A stretch of DNA of 64,000 nucleotides from Didymodactylos carnosus (GCA_905250885.1 CAJNOQ010000022.1:1-64000); one strand, 5' to 3'; numbered from the stretch's first letter, positions 1 to 11,283 are shown. Notes: generated by a model not told the origin, from the letters alone. Numbers and translations are program-made.

Positions 1-1250
1 CGAATTTCTAAAAAGTCAGAAAATCTACGAGCATTTTATAAATATCAGAAAAAGCTCCACGATTTTCCAGATCGATTTTCTATAAACTAGAAATTAATTC
101 CAAATTACAGTGTACAGTTTTCCACCAAATCTGACTTTTCTAATATGTTTATGTTTACTATTAAGGAGTTAATGGGAAATTCTCGACAGTAGACGGATCA
201 ATATAGTTTTGCGCAGTCGGCTTTCTCATCTATTTAGTTTTCAAAAAGGGTTTTCTCCTCAGGTTGCATTAAAGAAAAAAGTGCTTTGCAAGAGCATTTT
301 AGGCGACGTTTGATATTTATATTTTTTCTTACTGGAACTCAGTTACAAAAAAAAATTTTCTATGTTCTTTTGAAGTTCAGACTTTGCTCTTTCTAACGGA
401 AAAACAATTAAATCGCCAACGCATTAGAAACATGTACAAATAATGCTCGACATTTTTTCTATTTCTTTTGCATCGTATAATATAGTATAGTGTTCATCAT
501 ATCAAGCACTGTAGCATATATTTCACTATGAACTGAATCACGTGACGATTAATTATCTAATAGAAAAAACGATAGAACTGTCTGAAAAATATACTGATTT
601 TGTGACACTAAGTATAGGATAGCTAAAGTGAATATCCGAAAACTAATTTCAGTTGTATAATCTACGACTTCTCAACTTTCGAATCATCTTTTCCCGAAAT
701 CTGTATGATCAGCGATAACTGAGAACGAGTAAAGTGGAATTAATTTCTAATACAGAAAATCGATTTCGAAAATCGGCTATGATTTTCTGACTTTTTAGAA
801 ATCCTCATTTTCTGTTTTCTAGAAAATCGACTCAAATTCTGTAAATTGAATTTTCTTATTATTCAGAAAATCGATAAGGAATTTGTAAAAAAGCTAGAAA
901 ATCGATGGCAATTTTCTATGAATATTCCCAACATTCTTGAAGTTCGACGTCGAATTTCAGCTGGAACTTGATGGAGGGAGAAGATTTTTTAAGAAACTGC
1001 TCGTCTAAGTCTATCTCGTTCATTGAAAACTATTTCTATTTCTTGGATGAGCTATCGATGCTAGTTAGGGTTTTATTTATTCATAGCCTAAACAATTGCC
1101 AAAAAGCTGTTTCTTGTCTTTGTTCTCATGAGTGTAACAAATTTGCGCATACGGCTCAGCATTTTTGTGTCTACAAATGAGAGTTTTTCTACTGTACGCA
1201 AGCTTGACTGTACGGCACTGTACACCTGCTGGACGTTTTACCAACGATTC
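1..1250. repeat. AT-rich intergenic sequence with clustered 'gaaaatcgat' words and a distant inverted repeat
   Basis: No convincing gene. A 21-bp sequence at 5-25 recurs as an exact reverse complement at 781-801, so 5-801 may be the body of a degenerate inverted-repeat element. Between about 735 and 920 the word gaaaatcg(a/g) or its complement recurs many times in a non-periodic way, sometimes with a leading ca. The 70-codon frame at 968-1180 has no recognisable similarity and is not called. Confidence 0.4.
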
Positions 1251-1272
1251 TTCTGAGTAATTCTAGATTACG

Positions 1273-1625
1273 ATGGAAATGTTGCTGCTTGGAAGCAGTC
1301 TAATAAAGAATATTTCAGCTGTTAATTTGCCAGCAAAAGAAAACGAAAAAAATATTAAAATTTTCCGTGGGTGTACGATTGATCGTTTGATTCAAATTTA
1401 TGATAAAAACAAGATCGTGTTAATTCAAAATCCAACAAAAGTGTGCATTCTAATTGGAACAAACACCTTGTCCAGAAAAGAACTCTCATTTGGCTATCAA
1501 AGAGCTACAGAGTCTAATCGATAGAATTTTAAAAGATTATCCATCAATTTCTGTAACTCTCATTGCCTGAAGAATAATAAAGACTCAAAACAATACTTCG
1601 ACATTGGATTTTCTCGGGCATTTTA
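1273..1625 (+). pseudogene. Broken SGNH/GDSL-hydrolase-like fragment
   Basis: The first frame carries a block-I-like start (LLLGSSLIKNI, where functional enzymes usually have GDS) and, about 65 residues on, a block-III-like ILIGTN (compare GxND). Continuing in another frame are the words LIDRILKDYPSIS and VTLIA, which fit the next helix and strand of an SGNH fold. The reading frame is not continuous, so it is read as a relic. SGNH domains occur as stand-alone esterases and also inside ORF1 of some LINE retroelements. No reverse transcriptase was found beside it, so the parent cannot be named. The identification rests on motif spacing alone. Confidence 0.4.
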
Positions 1626-2027
1626 TATATGAACTTTTTGAAATTCGCCAGAAATTTTCTATAAATATTTTCCGACTTTATAGTGTGTATGTGACTCAAA
1701 AGAGAAAACACAGTGTGGAAAGAAAGAAACAAAGAAAAATATTGCTAGGCAATGCTCGATGTTAAAAAAATAAGTTTCCTATCGTTTTAATTTCAGTTGA
1801 CTTAAAAATAGAGTTTTGTTCATGAATTTTACGGTAAGGAAACTTTGAACGATTTATTGCCTATAAACACGCTTATATACCACATGCACCATCGCGAAGC
1901 GTACGTTACCCAAGAGAAAACTTTGTCGAAGTTTCACGATGTTGGGGTCGTACAATTCTAACATCAAATGCGTGGTTACCTATGAACTTTCTATAATTTC
2001 ACACGCGTTTCCAAGCGAGAATTTCTT

Positions 2028-2190
2028 TTCACTTGTGTCCACACACCAATTTACGATTTTCATTAGTGACCACGTGCGAAAAATATGACTCAAAAAGTTT
2101 TCGTGAACAGTTCACGCGTTGTCACAAGTGAAATATATTTTTCACGCGTGCCCACATACCATTTTATGATGTTCACATGTGATCACAGTT
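2028..2190. repeat. Degenerate direct repeat, about 108 bp period, two units
   Basis: The sequence at about 2028-2073 (ttcacttgtgtccacacacc, continuing to gtgaccac) returns at about 2135-2181 (ttcacgcgtgcccacatacc, continuing to gtgatcac) with clear similarity over roughly 45 bp. Variants of ttcac(g)cg and gtgatcac also recur outside the two units. Confidence 0.4.
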
Positions 2191-2435
2191 CATTTCGCGA
2201 TATTCACAGGAGTACACACCGTTTATATTCTGCATGGGTATACCTTCTCCATTTTTCCAATAAATGCTACCTTTAACATAGCTGTAACAATATCATTTAT
2301 TTTTTTTAACCATATTTTAAGATTTTTTCATTTACTTGTGTTCGATAGCTCATAATAAATTTTGTCGTTCAGATAGTTCTTTATTTCCATCAGACGTGGA
2401 TAAGTCATCTGTTTTTCAGATCGAGTCAGGTCCAG

Positions 2436-2520
2436 GGTTGCCAACAGCAACGCTAGTATCAATGCGTTTTTCTGATTTTTTCAGAAAAACACATTGATAC
2501 TAGCACTGCGGTTGGTAACC
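2436..2520. repeat. Near-perfect hairpin, about 40-bp arms, 5-bp loop
   Basis: The left arm at 2436-2475 starts ggttgccaacagcaacgcta. The right arm at 2481-2520 is its reverse complement with a few mismatches, ending gcggttggtaacc. The compact size with almost no loop fits a small foldback MITE. No target duplication was identified. Confidence 0.65.
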
Positions 2521-4240
2521 TTGGTCAAGTCTCAGTCCACTAGGATCTCAGTCTCTCTCTATCCAGTCCCAGTCCGCTCAAAGCCTAAATTTTTAGTCTC
2601 AGTCCAGCCTCATTCTTATAAACATCAGTCCGAGCTAGAAATTTTTTCCTATTTGCTCCTATTGTAACTTTTTACCGAAATGACACTGTTTCTAAATGCC
2701 TATATCAAAGATTTTTCTCTACATTAAAACCCAAAAATTGAAGGACTGATCTGAAACATCAGTCACGCCTGCGAAAATAATTAATTCCAGTCAAGTCTCA
2801 ATTCAGCAGATCCTCAGTTCGGTTAAAAAAGCTTATCAGTTCGGAATGGGACTTGTTTACCTCTGATTTTCATGTTTTATCTTTATATACTACACTATTT
2901 GTATATTTATCATGAATCAAACAGTCTAGAAACCGTACTGAAAACGGTATTTTTATGCGTATAAGCCTATTTTTTTGGTCGATCTATAATACAAACAGAA
3001 TTAATTTTTTTGTACTGTTCTGCACAAATTGTATTTTTTCTTGTTCTAGCTGTTCACTGATTTTATTCATAGAACACGAGTTTAAGAATGTACACGAAAA
3101 TTTTATCTAGCAAAAATCGACGTTTGCCATCGACACCTTTTCTGCCTATATCTTATTCTTAGCAAAGAGATTTATCGAACTCAGTCCTGTTTATTTCTCC
3201 TTTCAAAATGTAACGTAGAATGTCAATAACTAAGGGGAAAGAGGCGGCTTTGGGAGCTTTCCAGAGCCCTTGAAATGCTTTCCGGAGCTTGAGATGCGAA
3301 GCATCCGTTGCTGAGCGAGGCTGAAAGATACTCTCCGATGCTGAACGATGCTAAGAAAGAAAAAAGTCTCCTTTTCCTCCTTGTCAATAACATTCGTTAG
3401 TTTTGTCACGCTTGAATGAAGATTCAAATTCGATCGATAACGAAATGCACCTCTGGGTATACCACTATCGAAATTTAGCAGACACATTGTGGTGAGTCTA
3501 ATGCGGCTTTAATAGGAGCCGAATTAATCATAGGTGTGCAGTGGATTTCCTGTGAGCCTTCATCTCGTAACCTTCATCAAAGGTAATCTTCAAAATGCAG
3601 TTCACACATCTAATCGATCACCATGTGATCACATGTCTACAAAACAAATATCAAACATAAAGAAAACATTTTTGTTAATCCATGTCCACTTGTTGCAAAG
3701 AAAAACCATCAGAAATCTTTCCAATAGAATTAAAAATTATAATATTTTTGCTATTTAAATTTTTTCTCATTCAAACTTAATCAGGAAAAAATTTGTTGTC
3801 TATGTTTTACGAAGTTCAGACTTTGGTCTGTAAGTGAAAGCGAAAAAGATTCGATAAAAATAAATGTATATATGTTTTATATTTTTATTCTTTTCAACAG
3901 CTTACCTAGGAACATTTACTAATGCATAGAGACATATTCTAAATATGAAAATAAGTTTTTACAAAAATATTCTTATTTATAACACGTTCTTTGCCCTAGC
4001 ATACCATCCATGATTCTACATGTTCATCATTCATATTCTACATAATTAATGAAAAGTTTTTTCTCGCTTAGTTATTATATAACCTCAAAAATCATTACCC
4101 TTACTCTACGTAAAAATGTGACATGAATTTGATAAGGTGTTTAACTATTTTCAAGTTTCACATGTGCTCAATAAGACTCGGATTATGTAAAAATCTCCAA
4201 TGTGTAAAGAGACGACTACATTAGTTAGCTTCTTAGAAGC

Positions 4241-4360
4241 ACTACACTTTAAAAGAAAATGAGACTTAGGATCAAATTAAATCGCATTAATGCGCCTTAT
4301 TCCTTAATGCGACTTAATTTGATCCAAAAAGTCGCATTTTTTTTGGGGGGGGGGTGTAGT
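4241..4360. repeat. Foldback MITE about 120 bp with ACTACAC/GTGTAGT ends
   Basis: The ends are inverted copies (actacac at 4241 and gtgtagt at 4354-4360) and pairing continues inward to an inner stem, ggatcaaattaaatcgcatt at about 4271 against its complement ending at about 4325. The right arm contains a run of ten G. The termini resemble the ctacactac end of the element at 16593-16709, so they may be one family. Confidence 0.55.
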
Positions 4361-4593
4361 TTTACCTATCAGATGTCGAACTATTATTACTATATAAACT
4401 ACACAGAGTGATATGATATCTTCTATAAATTTTCTTGAGAAAAAAATGAACACATAGAATCAAATGTATATGCATTTTTTTGTCCCTACTATTTTGGACT
4501 AACTTCATTTTCAGAATTGAGTTATTAATTATATAGATTAAATTACGTTATTTTCTTTCCCATTCAACTAGAATTAAACAAGTCAATCTACTT

Positions 4594-5568
4594 ATGATTT
4601 TAAGAGCAAAACGACGATCTCCAGTTCGTATTATTTGTTTCATTCTATTGTGGTTGTTACTACTTATATTCTTTTACATCTTTAATTCGATACGCACTTA
4701 CAGGATATTTTTGCGAACGTTTCCTTTTCCAGACACGTTTTGGAAAACAATTGAGACTAGTGATCCATCGTTACCAAAACGACAATTTTCAAATAAAACA
4801 GTAATGCGAATAGTAAAAAATCAATCTGTTATAGCAATGGCTTGTTGTAGAAATGTTCATCGATTTTTACCAGTATTTCGACGTAATGTTGAACGAATTG
4901 TTTCGGTATTCAAAGATTATAAGATTTTACTTGGAGAGTCCGATTCTAGCGATCGAACACTCTCTTATCTTTACAATTGGTCATTATCAAATAAAAATGT
5001 TATTGTACAATCATACGCTCAAATGGGATTTTTTTCTAAACGAGCACAACGTATTGCTCATTGTCGAAATAGTTTGATAACGTTAGCAAAAAATAAGTCT
5101 TATTTTTATAAAGCAAGCTATTATCTTGTCATGGACGTTGATGTAACATCGAACGATGTTCTCAGTTTAGAAAATTTTTTATCAAATTTCGAATATCCTA
5201 TGCAACAATGGGCAGCAATGACCGCTACACAAGTATCAGAATATTACGACATTTGGGCCTTACGAACGACCCTTTATCCATACGATTGTTGGGAAATGGT
5301 GAAAAAAAATACGCCATTCTTATTCGATCTTAAGCCTCTTACTAAAAAATTTATTTCCATTCATCAAAAACCAATACCACGTGAACATCCGTTAATTGAA
5401 GTAGATTCATCGTTTGGAGGTTTCGGTTTATATTCAACAAAATATTTACATAGCTGTAAATACTCTGGTTATGAAGGGTATGAACTATGTGAACATGTTT
5501 CATTCAATAAATGCGTTAAAAAGAATAGTGGAAGAATATTTATTAATCCACGATTTCAGATCGCTTAG
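4594..5568 (+). CDS. Type II membrane glycosyltransferase, CAP59/GT69-like
   Basis: The frame is single-exon and encodes 324 aa. Residues about 13-29 form one hydrophobic segment after a basic start (RAKRRSPVR), the usual layout of a Golgi type II glycosyltransferase. The lumenal part has a conserved start (IAMACCRNVHRFLP), an ESDSSDRTL segment, a (R)AQRIAHCRN segment and an acidic D181-V-D183 (LVMDVDV), which should bind metal and nucleotide sugar. This order is typical of CAP59/alpha-1,3-mannosyltransferase-like (GT69-like) families. Donor and acceptor cannot be read from sequence. AATAAA follows the stop at 5852 and 5879. The gene has no introns, unlike most neighbours. Intron-less glycosyltransferases are common among genes bdelloids acquired from other kingdoms, but a foreign origin here is only a suspicion. 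Confidence 0.75.
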   Translation: MILRAKRRSPVRIICFILLWLLLLIFFYIFNSIRTYRIFLRTFPFPDTFWKTIETSDPSLPKRQFSNKTVMRIVKNQSVIAMACCRNVHRFLPVFRRNVERIVSVFKDYKILLGESDSSDRTLSYLYNWSLSNKNVIVQSYAQMGFFSKRAQRIAHCRNSLITLAKNKSYFYKASYYLVMDVDVTSNDVLSLENFLSNFEYPMQQWAAMTATQVSEYYDIWALRTTLYPYDCWEMVKKNTPFLFDLKPLTKKFISIHQKPIPREHPLIEVDSSFGGFGLYSTKYLHSCKYSGYEGYELCEHVSFNKCVKKNSGRIFINPRFQIA

Positions 5569-6803
5569 TATCACATTTTTTATTTTCTACTAGATCGTCA
5601 CTAATCTCCTTAGTTACCTATTTTCCGATAATAGCAATCTCGTAAAAAAGTTATTCGTCACTTTTCCTTCGACTCTCAGATATTTGTCTAGTCACTTTTC
5701 CTATTTTCAACTTTTGTAGATTGCCTCGATTTTTTACTAAATTTAGTTTCTATTAGCAGGTCTATATACAAACACCTAGGTATAGCATCAGGATGGAAAC
5801 TTGATAGGATGAGTTTTCAAAAGTTATTTGAAAACAGTAATCCTTTGAGGTAATAAATGATGCTGTTCTTTTACTGGAATAAACTTTTTTGTTGTTTTGT
5901 ATCATATGTTTATCTCAAACGGATTTTATTTCTATAATGATATACTCATTTTTTTCTCTCTATTGCTTTTATGTTAATACAAATATTTAATTTGTCAGAA
6001 AAGATCTGAAATACGTGAACTCAGAGATAATTTAGATGTGTTTTAGATCTCGAATTCCTGCTCTACTTTGTTCGATTGTATACAATCAATCAGTATTCCA
6101 GTAATATCGAGCATTTATGATTCATTGGCAAATACACAGGTTGTTAGAGATACTTAAAACATTCCGAAAATTCTCGATATGTATGGTGATGATTATGCTT
6201 CTTTCATTAGGAAAAGTTTAACCTCATTAATTTTATCCTAGTCTTTATAATTCGCGAGGGTATTAAAGCAATACATTAACTGGTCAAAAGCTAACCTACC
6301 TATTTCGTAGTTTCATCTAATAGAGCATTCAAAGTTACTTAAAAGCTCAAGCTTTTAGACTCTGAAACCTTTTCCTGAGTGAGATATGAATTTTTTACGG
6401 AAGTGAAGAGGATTATTCTAAACAACTGTACCAGCGAAAATTTTTCTTTAAAATGCTTCGTTGTTTTTAAAATGCGTGTATAACTTTCAAAAAATTACTT
6501 TAAAGGCTCAAACTTCACTAGAATGAAAACTGTTAATTTTCTCAGACACAGTTGGTTCAATTTTCATTATAACTTGTGAGTATATGTCACTTAATGTGCG
6601 CTGTCGAACTGCGCAATAATAAGAGTTCCAGCTTTAATTTGGAATTTTTTATAAATTTTTTAAATAGAGAATCAAAATCGTATGAAATTCGTAAAAAATT
6701 CTTTTCTCAGCAATTACAAGTCTTTTGATCGAAAACGCTTCAGGGTACATACAGCTTGATGCGCTCTACAAAGTTATGAAAAAAAACGGGGGTGGTTACC
6801 CCC
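5569..6803. other. Intergenic stretch without a supported gene
   Basis: AT-rich sequence after the glycosyltransferase, with poly(A) signal candidates AATAAA at 5852-5857 and 5879-5884. No coding frame or clear repeat was seen before the dispersed copy at 6804. Confidence 0.4.
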
Positions 6804-6890
6804 TGACTCAAGACACTCAGGCGCATGAAGTGAACAAAAAAAATGCGTTTTGCATAAGAAATGTCTTGAGTAAAAAAGTCAAGAAAGTTA
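6804..6890 (-). repeat. Dispersed repeat, inverted partner of 9728-9831
   Basis: About 90 bp containing tgactcaagaca, a central aaaaatgcgttttgcat and tcaagaaagtta. Its reverse complement matches 9728-9831 with scattered differences. The two copies face each other across a 2.8-kb segment that contains the hAT MITE and the LINE tail. Confidence 0.5.
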
Positions 6891-7209
6891 TGTTTTGAGA
6901 GAAAAAGCTTCACTATGGTCTGTTGTTCTACTCGGTGTTAGACTATTGCATAATTTAACGTACGGTGAGCATGTGTATGATGTGATTCTTGTATGCAAGA
7001 GACGACTAGGTGCCATATATACAGTCTCCAGAGATGCCCGTTTTCTATCCGGTAATCTATATATACGACGTACATTTTAAGTAAACTAGATAATTAACTC
7101 CCTTAGGCACTTCTCTAGTTAAGGTCTTGCTTTAAAATCTAAGATCTTAGGTAAGAGCTGAATAAGATTTGATGATTCCATTTTCATTCACCCTTTTGTT
7201 AGGTCCCAT

Positions 7210-7385
7210 CAGTGACGGATCCAGAATTATTTTTTGGTACGTGCGATATACGATAAAAGTGCGAGGTATGTGCGGTCGTCATAGAAATAAATTATTCTAA
7301 GAGAGATCTGCTGGAGAAAAACAGGTTTTTTGGTTAAAAGGCACGAGCGACCGCTTGTACCGCTCGCGGACTGGATCCGCCACTG
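7210..7385. mobile_element. hAT-type MITE, 176 bp, with 8-bp target duplication
   Basis: The terminal inverted repeats are CAGTGACGGATCCAG on the left and CTGGATCCGCCACTG on the right, close to the CAGTGGCGGATCC ends typical of hAT MITEs. The flanks are GGTCCCAT (7202-7209) and GCTCCCAT (7386-7393), matching at 7 of 8 bases. It carries no coding capacity. Confidence 0.85.
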
Positions 7386-7479
7386 GCTCCCATACGTGCA
7401 TATAAAATCTAAGCATCAACGTAAATATAACTGAATTTTAAATTATGTTCCTTTCAGACTTTGCTTGTGCATACTCTCT

Positions 7480-8660
7480 CGAAAGTGTCCTACAACTTTT
7501 CAGAGAATGTACTGTGCAAGTCAAGGTACAGAATCGACTCCCAAAAACATGAATTAGTAGTATTATACCTGAAGATAGTATACTGGATCCCCTTCTAGTT
7601 CTTCATTTATATTGACGATATCGGGCATAATCTGACTTCAAAAACTCAGCTTTTTGCTGATGATATACTACTTTGTTGTAGTGATAAAAGTTACAATAAA
7701 AGTTAAAGGTCAACTTGACCTTGGACAATGACCTTGCGCTTGTTCAACAGTGGTCCATTCAATACCATTAAATTTACCAAAATTTCAATGTGTTTCTTTA
7801 AAAAACCATTGTGTGGAACACTGATGATTGCAAGTCATGTTCTTGATCGAGTTGAGGAACACAAGTACTTGGATGTGAACTTTACTTCATCACTATCTTG
7901 GAAACGTCATATTAATTATATTGTTTCCAAGTTCAACTCTACTTTGGGTATGAGGATGAAGTTTAAGTACACATTTTACACTCCCGTTCTTGATCAGTTA
8001 TACAAATCATAGATTTTAATAATATTGAACTATGCGGATGTGATCTATTCATGCACTACAAGACGGCTTTGTAGCCTATATTGAGGTTACAGTATAAGAC
8101 TGCTCTTCTAGTTTTTGGAGTCAATCAGTTATCTAGTAGAGGGAGAGTATTAGAAATATTAGGCCGGACTGATATACAGAAAGTGTATACGATATTCGCA
8201 AAGTAACTTTATTTTGTGTAATAATTAGGGGAGAAGTATTTACCTATCGAACTCCCTACATTCAAAGTAGAGAGGTAACTACGTACAATATAAGTAGACA
8301 CGCAACTTTCAAAACCTACACAATCGATTCGATGACGGCGGACAGATCTTTCTTTCCATTTACTGTAAAGGTTTGGTCAGCGCTGCCTCAAAGTCTGAAA
8401 GAAACTTCAACTAAAACTTTCAAAAAAAAACTTTTCATCCATAATCGGTACTCTTTTTCTGTTTTTCGGGTATACAATATACCGAGAAGCACCGATAGTA
8501 GACTGCGCGCAAATTTTTCTGCTTTAAAAGCTGATTTATACAAAAAATCATTGTCAACAACAGGATTGTGTGCGTGTGGACAGAAGGACAGTCCAGCATT
8601 ATCTACTGGAATATGTGTCTATTCCACGCTTCAAGAAAAATTCTTATAAAAAGCATCTCA
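7480..8660 (+). mobile_element. Decayed LINE (non-LTR retrotransposon) 3' half: RT palm to C-terminus
   Basis: The translation shows the reverse-transcriptase pre-motif (SILDPLL..LYIDDI near 7575-7625) and catalytic box (QLFADDILLC near 7647-7676). A thumb-like stretch with HKYLDVNFTSSLSWKRHI follows in the frame at 7728-8012, then the typical LINE tail FFPFTVKVWSALPQSLKE at about 8350. This order and wording fit jockey/CR1-like elements. The 5' half (endonuclease, ORF1) is absent, and the pieces lie in different frames with stops between them, so it is a 5'-truncated dead copy. No poly(A) tail or target duplication was resolved. Confidence 0.8.
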
Positions 8661-8754
8661 ACAATAACTCTCCCACCCTCAGTCTTGATCTTCTTGCACT
8701 AAATGTAAAATTCGATAGAGGATTTTTCATATATATATTGTGAAGTCAATATTT

Positions 8755-8902
8755 GTACTTTTCTTGCGGTGGAAAAGGCAATTGATTGGATAGAGTTGTG
8801 AATCAAGATTCTCAAATCTGTTTCTCTTTTAAAGAGTACAGCTCTATTTCTATAGAACTTTCATCCAATCAATTGCCTTTTTCGAACGCAAGAAAAATGC
8901 AC
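8755..8902. repeat. Small foldback, about 44-bp arms
   Basis: The left arm at 8755-8799 (core ggcaattgattggat) pairs with the right arm at 8859-8902 (core atccaatcaattgcc). The outer part also matches as cttgcg against cgcaag. It lies just downstream of the LINE tail. Confidence 0.6.
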
Positions 8903-9355
8903 AAAATAAGAGGCTTGTTAATACCGATCCACAGACTAAGATTCTTTATTCGCGGCTACATTGTATCGATCGTGTTTTTCTATCGATAATAATGTCTCTC
9001 TTTCGACAGTAGAGGAAAACAAATCCACATGTTCCACTTTCAAATAAAATAGCTTATAATAAATATATATTTTCTTTCTACTGTATTTTCTATCAAAAAA
9101 ACAACCTATTGACACGTTTTATATCACATTTCTGAATTACCTATATATGTTTATTGTTGTGGAACGAACCAATTATAGATACAGAGGCTATTTTTATTAC
9201 TCATTTTAAATTATTAGTACTAGTGCTCCGACTATTGATGCTGTTGTTTGGTAAGTTTAATTATTGATTACGAAGTTTACAAAGGAGAGTAGTATGTTTG
9301 TTAAATAAAAATCATATATGTATAGTAAACTTTTATCTTAATGTTTATTACAGTA

Positions 9356-9550
9356 CATTGAAAGGAAATGGCTACTTTTCAAAATGATCAACGACAACGT
9401 ACTATTCCTGCGCAAACACTAACAGGTACAAATATTTATTTAGCCAAAGCAGATGAATGGTTACATAACGTAGTTCAAGGGACACCAAACAGTAAGGCAA
9501 ATCAAAATTCTTCACACAAAAAACAGAAATACAGTCAAATTTTTGGTTAG
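9356..9550 (+). CDS. Small exon encoding 60 aa, hypothetical; N-terminus of an unidentified gene
   Basis: ATG at 9368 opens 60 codons beginning MATFQNDQRQRTIPAQ and ending KKQKYSQIFG. A good 3' splice site (tgtttattacag) precedes it at 9355, and a 5' splice site (tttg/gtaagttt, about 9253) lies upstream, suggesting a 5'UTR intron. The last codons are followed by gttagt, which can be read either as a stop codon (ggt tag) or as a 5' splice site. The peptide is Gln/Asn/Lys-rich with no recognised domain. It could be the first exon of the phosphatidylserine synthase downstream, but that would need a 5-kb intron and the phases of the visible junctions do not match directly. Confidence 0.35.
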
Positions 9551-9727
9551 TTTTAACTTTGTCCAATCTGACCTGTGGTTTATTTTCATTAATAATGTCT
9601 ATGAATGGTTTTTACCGGTAAGTGAAAAGGACGTTATTTAGTACTTCTCCTTAATCTGAGAAGAGTGGGAAAATTTATTTATTTGAAGGGATAAACTACC
9701 CTAGTGAAGCTTTTTTTCTCAAGCACC

Positions 9728-9831
9728 TAACTTTCTTGAATTTCTTGAGTAAGAATCTCATGGCGTGGAGACATTTCTTACTCATGCAAAACGCATTTTT
9801 TCCGATGCCATGCGCTTGACTTTCTTGAGCC
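9728..9831 (+). repeat. Dispersed repeat, inverted partner of 6804-6890
   Basis: About 104 bp rich in ctttcttgag words, with catgcaaaacgcatttttt in the middle. It is the reverse complement of 6804-6890 apart from substitutions and short indels. The overlapping frames on the minus strand here are by-products of this repeat. Confidence 0.5.
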
Positions 9832-10129
9832 AAACTTTTCTCTGTCTCGTCTTTCGATCTGCTTTGACCAATGAAATTCGACATTTTGATTTCGTTCTTT
9901 CAATGTGAATATATAGAAATAGACTGGACGTGTCGGTGTATAGAGCAGACATGTGGATGTCGTACATGCAAGAGAATAATGCACGTTGTCTCCACAGCCA
10001 TTTCTTCTTTTTTAACGTACTGTGAAGATGAAAACCATTTTTACTCGCATTTTTTGCATGTTTTAACCTGCGTTTTATTATTGATTTGTCATAAAAAAGG
10101 ATAAAAAGTTAAATAATTTGAACCTTTAA

Positions 10130-10345
10130 CCTCTTGAATGCTGTTATTTTTCTTCTTCCGCGTCCAAAGGCATGCATATTCTATGTAAAATATAACGATT
10201 AAATATCTCTCTTTGCATTCTATTGTTTTCGTCACATGTGTTCCTCTGGCACTTTTTTTTCGTGAAAACGATAGAACGAAAAAGCATACGCAACATATAA
10301 AATTTCCTTCATGTCATCTATAGATGCCTTACGGCATTCAAGAGG
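10130..10345. mobile_element. piggyBac-type MITE, 216 bp, flanked by TTAA
   Basis: The element begins CCTCTTGAATGC and ends GCATTCAAGAGG, exact inverted termini. TTAA lies immediately outside on both sides (10126-10129 and 10346-10349), the hallmark target duplication of piggyBac elements. It has no coding capacity. Confidence 0.85.
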
Positions 10346-10351
10346 TTAACT

Positions 10352-11086
10352 TCGAAGTAAGTACACAGCAATTTAAGACGAAGAAAGAGAGAGTTAAATC
10401 GTTCTGCGTTTTTTCTGTCACAAAACTGAACTATCTTTCTCATTAACAGTTACGAAAGGTCTTCTCAGATAATGTACCGAATCTAAGGTCCTTTCTCCGG
10501 TGTGTAGGCTCAGTTAAAAATTTTGATTGGACAAGATCTTCAAATAAAAATGCACAAAAGTGAGACATGCACCAAATGGTTAATGTTTATCATTACAATT
10601 GTGAGCTTCCTCGGTGTAAGATCGCTTTGCCGTTGGCGGCTTCCAGGATGTAGCAAGTATCAGTTTGGTCCTGTTTGATGCACAGGATTGGATGTCAAGC
10701 TATACCGCCTCATTCACAGGATGCTAGATTGACTCTAGCAACGAACTGATATTAGCGTCCACTATTTACGGATAGGCTGCTCTGGAACTTCAAGCGTGGA
10801 TGTTTTTTTCGCATATGGTAAACGTTACCTTATCGGCAAAACCCACAGGCGTACCTTAAAAGACGTCAATCTTTCTCACTTTTATTTCGAGATCAAATTC
10901 CAGTCACATGTCGAACCAAAACTGAGAAACACAACGCGGAGCGAACTTAGTCAATCTGAAAGGACCATTTTTCTCAAACATAAACATCACAGATTATCGG
11001 AAAATTATATTCAACAGTGTACAACATGAAAATTTTCGAGAGTGGAGTGAATAGTAGAAAGTCAAAATTGCTGTGTACTCGCTTTG
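10352..11086. repeat. Possible inverted-repeat element, about 0.7 kb
   Basis: Sequence near 10358-10374 (agtacacagcaattt) recurs inverted near 11060-11080 (aaattgctgtgtact), with further weaker pairing outside. The interior holds a 77-codon frame (10796-11029) with no recognised similarity. It begins right beside the TTAA of the piggyBac MITE. Confidence 0.35.
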
Positions 11087-11283
11087 AACTGTCATGAACT
11101 TTCCACTGAACACCACTTCTTTTTGTAGATAAAGATTATGGCATAGTGAGAGTGCTAGATAATCGAAAAAGACTAAAAACTGGTTGCATCATGTTCTCGA
11201 AGAAAAGTCCGAGTAAAACATGGTGTGTAATTAAGTCTAAAAAACGAAGCTAGAGCTATTTACAGCGCGGAAAATCGATAATA

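Larger units (their letters stand above)
1626..4240. other. Intergenic stretch without a supported gene
   Basis: Nothing protein-coding could be supported. It holds a degenerate direct repeat (2028-2190), a hairpin (2436-2520) and a short patch of imperfect gatgctga(g/a)cgatgct-like repetition near 3285-3355. The frames at 3230-3487 and 3534-3758 have no recognisable family and unlikely composition. Confidence 0.4.

Noticed and set aside
968-1180. 70-codon plus-strand frame
   Set aside because: No domain, no splice context and composition like the surrounding sequence.
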